A stretch of DNA of 8,354 nt, taken from assembly GCA_946477805.1 (NCBI GenBank), contig CAMKZP010000136.1, positions 1 through 8,354 of the forward strand, given 5' to 3'. Of the stretch, positions 5,331 through 8,354 are shown one piece after another. The notes under the pieces were generated by a model, which worked only from the letters and a program-made list of their open reading frames with translations, was not told where the DNA came from and did not search any database. How positions within the stretch are numbered: position 1 is the first letter of the stretch; every line of letters starts with the position of its first letter. A program made the translations under genes and the position numbers. This DNA is from an uncultured Enterobacter sp. Lineage in GTDB: Bacteria > Pseudomonadota > Gammaproteobacteria > Enterobacterales > Enterobacteriaceae.

Positions 5331-6314
5331 ATGATGTCCTCTGTTACTACATCCGGAGCGCCGAAGTCGGCTTTCAGCCTCGGCCGCATCTGGGACCAGT
5401 ACGGTATGCTGGTTGTGTTTGCCGTGTTATTCCTCGCCTGCGCGATTTTTGTGCCGAACTTTGCCTCCTTTATCAACATGAAGGGGCTGGGGCTGGCGAT
5501 ATCGATGTCCGGCATGGTGGCCTGCGGCATGTTGTTCTGCCTCGCCTCCGGTGATTTTGACCTCTCCGTGGCCTCGGTGATCGCCTGTGCGGGGGTCACC
5601 ACCGCGGTCGTCATTAACATGACCGAGAGCCTGTGGATCGGCGTTTTCGCCGGGCTGATGCTCGGTGTCCTGAGCGGCCTGGTAAACGGCTTTGTGATTG
5701 CCCGCCTCAAGATCAACGCCCTGATCACCACGCTTGCGACCATGCAGATCGTGCGCGGGCTGGCCTATATCATCTCCGATGGTAAAGCGGTCGGGATTGA
5801 AGACGAACGCTTCTTCACGCTGGGCTACGCCAACTGGCTGGGCCTGCCTGCGCCAATCTGGCTGACGGTGGCGTGCCTGATCCTGTTCGGTTTCCTGCTC
5901 AACCGCACCACCTTTGGGCGTAATACCCTGGCGATTGGCGGGAATGAAGAAGCGGCGCGTCTGGCGGGCGTGCCGGTGGTGCGCACCAAGATCATCATCT
6001 TCGTGCTCTCCGGCCTGGTCTCCGCCGCGGCGGGGATTATTCTGGCCTCACGCATGACCAGCGGACAGCCGATGACCTCCATTGGCTATGAGCTGATTGT
6101 TATCTCAGCCTGCGTGTTGGGCGGCGTTTCGCTCAAGGGAGGCATCGGAAAAATCTCATATGTGGTGGCCGGGATACTGATTTTGGGGACGGTGGAGAAC
6201 GCCATGAACCTGCTGAATATTTCGCCGTTCTCCCAGTACGTGGTGCGTGGCCTGATCCTGCTGGCAGCCGTGATATTCGACCGTTACAAGCAAAAAGCGA
6301 AGCGAACGGCCTGA
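5331..6314 (+). CDS. araH: L-arabinose ABC importer permease AraH
   Basis: This inner-membrane permease forms the arabinose channel with AraG and receives sugar from AraF. At 327 residues it is one shorter than the E. coli protein as I recall it and near-identical apart from the first 20 residues. It belongs to the binding-protein-dependent transport family 2 (RbsC/MglC type), with eight or more hydrophobic segments from about residue 23 to the C-terminus. The cytosolic loop containing GGNEEAARLAG (203-213), which faces the ATPase, is intact. Two adjacent ATG codons (5331 and 5334) could start it; TAAGGAG at 5321-5327 and the E. coli MMSS start favour 5331. It is tightly coupled to araG (11-base gap). 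A large hairpin follows about 50 bases after its stop. Confidence 0.98.
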   Translation: MMSSVTTSGAPKSAFSLGRIWDQYGMLVVFAVLFLACAIFVPNFASFINMKGLGLAISMSGMVACGMLFCLASGDFDLSVASVIACAGVTTAVVINMTESLWIGVFAGLMLGVLSGLVNGFVIARLKINALITTLATMQIVRGLAYIISDGKAVGIEDERFFTLGYANWLGLPAPIWLTVACLILFGFLLNRTTFGRNTLAIGGNEEAARLAGVPVVRTKIIIFVLSGLVSAAAGIILASRMTSGQPMTSIGYELIVISACVLGGVSLKGGIGKISYVVAGILILGTVENAMNLLNISPFSQYVVRGLILLAAVIFDRYKQKAKRTA

Positions 6315-6365
6315 CTTCTTATCTGTCTTTTTATTGCTCAACTACTAACCATAGCTGAGCCCTTT

Positions 6366-6396
6366 ACCGCCCCGCCAGTTTTACTGACGGGGCGGT
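6366..6396 (+). terminator. Strong hairpin ending araFGH
   Basis: ACCGCCCCGCCAG (6366-6378) pairs with CTGACGGGGCGGT (6384-6396) across loop TTTTA: 13 positions with one C-A mismatch and a solid GC-rich base. Only a weak T-containing tail (TTGTC) follows, so termination may be incomplete or need Rho. It lies between araH and the otsB promoter candidate, and its last base begins the spurious upstream TTG start of the otsB frame. Confidence 0.7.
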
Positions 6397-6424
6397 TGTC
6401 AAATGGCGAGCACCGTCACACTGT

Positions 6425-6431
6425 CTATACT
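6425..6431 (+). promoter_or_regulatory. Sigma-S type promoter of otsBA
   Basis: CTATACT has a perfect TATACT -10 with C at -13 and TG a few bases before it (TGTCTATACTT), the hallmark of RpoS promoters. No good -35 lies 16-18 bases upstream (ATGGCG at 6403-6408), which sigma-S tolerates. Transcription would start near 6438, giving a leader of about 30 bases to the otsB GTG. otsBA of E. coli is known to be RpoS-dependent and induced by high osmolarity and stationary phase. Confidence 0.7.
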
Positions 6432-6467
6432 TACAGAGCCGTTTTATTAATTGTAAGGAGGAATAGG

Positions 6468-7271
6468 GTGGCTGACTCGTTAACCGCACCGCCTGTACTG
6501 TCCGGAGACTATGCTTTCTTTTTTGATCTCGACGGGACGCTCGCCGGGATAAAACCGCATCCTGACGAGGTTGTTATACCGGATACGGTGTTAGAAAATT
6601 TGCAGCACCTCTCACGGATGAGTGAGGGAGCACTGGCATTGATTTCAGGGCGCTCAATGGCCGAGCTGGACGTGCTCGCCAGTCCTTACCACTTTCCGCT
6701 AGCCGGTGTACACGGAGCGGAGCGCCGCGATATCCATGATCAACTGCACGTCGTTTCACTTCCCGAAACCTTAGTTCAGACCTTGCACACTTATCTCACC
6801 TCCGCGCTGGCATCGCTGCCGGGTACCGAGCTGGAAGCTAAAGGTATGGCCTTTGCGCTGCACTATCGTCAGGCACCGCACCACGAAGCGGCGATCTTTG
6901 CCATCGCCCGCCACCTGGCCGATTCGCATCCGCATCTCGCACTGCAGCCGGGTAAGTGCGTCGTGGAGATAAAACCGGACGGGATCAACAAAGGCGCTGC
7001 CATTGCGGCGTTTATGGCAGAACCGCCCTTTAAGGGCCGTACGCCGGTATTTTTTGGGGATGACCTGACCGATGAGGCAGGCTTTACGGTAGTTAATCAG
7101 GCCGGCGGCATTTCTGTGAAGGTCGGGCCTGGAGAAACGATTGCCAAATGGCGGCTGGATAGCGTCGCCAGCGTCTGGCAGTGGATATCTGACGTCGCTA
7201 ACCAGCAACAACAACAAATAGCGCAACAAAACGGGAGAAATCAGTATGGGTCGCTTAATCGTCGTCTCTAA
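6468..7271 (+). CDS. otsB: Trehalose-6-phosphate phosphatase OtsB
   Basis: This cytosolic HAD-family enzyme hydrolyses trehalose-6-phosphate to trehalose. The 267 residues compare with 266 in E. coli. The HAD motifs are present: FFDLDGT with nucleophile D20 and acid D22 (18-24), SGRS (60-63), K175 in the INKG segment, and GDDLTDE (197-203) with Mg-binding acids D198, D199 and D202. Substrate-side segments HGAERRD (82-88) and GKCVVEIKP (162-170) are intact. The start is GTG at 6468, preceded by AAGGAGG (6455-6461) with a six-base gap; the longer frame from TTG at 6396 starts inside the ara hairpin and upstream of the promoter, so it is rejected. The C-terminus is unusually Gln-rich (five consecutive Gln, then two more), differing from the E. 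coli tail. Its last 26 bases overlap otsA. Confidence 0.97.
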   Translation: MADSLTAPPVLSGDYAFFFDLDGTLAGIKPHPDEVVIPDTVLENLQHLSRMSEGALALISGRSMAELDVLASPYHFPLAGVHGAERRDIHDQLHVVSLPETLVQTLHTYLTSALASLPGTELEAKGMAFALHYRQAPHHEAAIFAIARHLADSHPHLALQPGKCVVEIKPDGINKGAAIAAFMAEPPFKGRTPVFFGDDLTDEAGFTVVNQAGGISVKVGPGETIAKWRLDSVASVWQWISDVANQQQQQIAQQNGRNQYGSLNRRL

Positions 7272-8354
7272 TCGCATTGCACCACCTGATGATAAAAAAG
7301 CCAGTGCAGGCGGCCTGGCGGTCGGGGTATTAGGTGCCTTAAAAGCCGCTGGCGGGCTGTGGTTCGGCTGGAGCGGGGACATCAGTGAGGAAGAACAACC
7401 GCTCAACAAAGTCACGCAGGGCAACATTACCTGGGCCTCTTTCGCGCTCAATGAAAAAGATTACAACGAATACTACTCCGAGTTCTCTAACGCGGTGCTG
7501 TGGCCGGCGTTTCACTACCGCCTGGACCTCGTGAAATTCCAGCGTGAATCCTTTGAAGGCTACACGCGCGTCAACGCGCTGCTGGCGGATAAACTGCTGC
7601 CTTTGATCGAGGAAGACGATATTTTATGGATCCACGATTATCATCTGCTGCCCTTCGCCAGGGAGCTAAGACAGCGCGGCGTCAATAACCGTATCGGCTT
7701 CTTCCTGCACATTCCGTTCCCGACGCCGGAGATATTTAACGCGCTCCCGCCGCACGAGGAGCTGCTGGAGGCGCTGGCTGACTACGATCTGCTGGGCTTC
7801 CAGACGGAGAACGACAGGCTGGCATTCCTTGACAGCGTTTCGGGCAAAACCCGGCTGGTCACCCACGGCGGCAAATCCCATACCGCGTGGGGCAAAACGT
7901 TCCATACCGAGGTTTATCCGATAGGCATCGAGCCGGATGAAATTGCCCAGGAGGCAGCCGGGCCGCTGCCACCTAAGCTGGCTCAGCTTAAGAATGAGCT
8001 GAAGCACGTTAAAAATATCTTTTCGGTCGAGCGGCTGGATTACTCAAAAGGGCTGCCGGAGCGTTTTCTGGCCTATGAGACGCTGCTGGATAAATACGCC
8101 GAGCACCACGGTAAAATTCGCTACACCCAGATAGCGCCAACCTCGCGCGGGGAAGTGCAGGCCTACCAGGACATTCGTCATCAGCTGGAAACCGAGGCCG
8201 GGCGGATCAACGGCCGCTACGGTCAGCTCGGCTGGACGCCGCTTTTCTATCTGAATCAGCACTTTGACCGTAAGATCCTGATGAAAGTCTTCCGCTATGC
8301 GGACGTGGGCCTGGTCACACCGCTGCGGGACGGGATGAATCTGGTGGCAAAAGA
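7246..8354 (+). CDS. otsA: Trehalose-6-phosphate synthase OtsA (C-terminus cut)
   Basis: This GT-B fold glycosyltransferase of family GT20 joins UDP-glucose and glucose-6-phosphate to make trehalose-6-phosphate for OtsB. The frame runs open to the window edge: 369 codons and two bases of a protein of about 474 residues, so roughly 105 residues are missing. Known substrate-site features are visible: R10 (SNR), GGLAVGV (22-28), WFGWSG (39-44), IHDYH with D131, HIPFP (155-159), R263 and K268 in ERLDYSKG, and PLRDGMNLVAK (359-369) with D362. The ATG at 7246 has GGGAGA (7233-7238) before it, lies inside the end of otsB and is in a different frame, so the two genes are translationally coupled in one otsBA transcript. 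No frameshift is seen. Confidence 0.97.
   Translation, partial: MGRLIVVSNRIAPPDDKKASAGGLAVGVLGALKAAGGLWFGWSGDISEEEQPLNKVTQGNITWASFALNEKDYNEYYSEFSNAVLWPAFHYRLDLVKFQRESFEGYTRVNALLADKLLPLIEEDDILWIHDYHLLPFARELRQRGVNNRIGFFLHIPFPTPEIFNALPPHEELLEALADYDLLGFQTENDRLAFLDSVSGKTRLVTHGGKSHTAWGKTFHTEVYPIGIEPDEIAQEAAGPLPPKLAQLKNELKHVKNIFSVERLDYSKGLPERFLAYETLLDKYAEHHGKIRYTQIAPTSRGEVQAYQDIRHQLETEAGRINGRYGQLGWTPLFYLNQHFDRKILMKVFRYADVGLVTPLRDGMNLVAK

Noticed and set aside
6396..6467. Earlier OtsB start from TTG at 6396
   Set aside because: It begins in the last base of the ara hairpin and lies upstream of the sigma-S -10 element; the GTG at 6468 has an excellent ribosome-binding site and fits the family length.

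Overview
The window is chromosomal DNA from a member of the Enterobacteriaceae, most likely Enterobacter or a close relative such as Leclercia or Lelliottia. This rests on near-identity by eye of AraF, AraG, AraH, OtsB, OtsA and FtnB to the E. coli proteins as I remember them, on GC-rich codon use, and on gene order. It matches the E. coli ftnB-araFGH-otsBA neighbourhood, with two differences: a DJ-1/PfpI gene sits between ftnB and araF, and a DcuB-like transporter follows ftnB. I recall neither at this place in E. coli K-12.

Layout. Positions 1-715 (minus strand) hold the N-terminal half of a DcuA/DcuB-type C4-dicarboxylate transporter that runs off the left edge. A 22-bp inverted repeat lies just before its ribosome-binding site. 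Positions 861-1364 (minus) hold ftnB, a ferritin-like protein with an altered ferroxidase centre, followed by an overlapping pair of hairpins. Positions 1365-1870 are an AT-rich, non-coding divergent control region with a CpxR-like box toward ftnB and two palindromes toward the next gene. Positions 1871-2428 (plus) encode a 185-residue DJ-1/PfpI protein. Positions 2429-2743 are the araF control region, with AraC-like half-sites (including a 21-bp-spaced direct repeat) and a candidate CRP site. Positions 2744-6314 (plus) are the high-affinity L-arabinose ABC importer araF-araG-araH, with a strong hairpin between araF and araG and a large hairpin after araH. Positions 6425-6431 carry a sigma-S type -10 element. 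Positions 6468-8354 (plus) are otsB and otsA, overlapping by 26 bases; otsA is cut by the right edge.

How the genes work together. AraF binds L-arabinose in the periplasm, AraH forms the membrane channel and AraG supplies ATPase power; AraC and CRP are the expected controllers. OtsA makes trehalose-6-phosphate from UDP-glucose and glucose-6-phosphate, and OtsB dephosphorylates it to trehalose, an osmotic and stationary-phase protectant. The two operons are adjacent but appear to be separated by a hairpin and a sigma-S promoter. The ferritin and DJ-1 genes are stress and iron functions transcribed away from each other.

I see no tRNA, rRNA, CRISPR array, insertion sequence or phage gene. This is mostly ordinary core genome. 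I do not see a previously undescribed system; the points worth checking are regulatory sites and the DJ-1 insertion.
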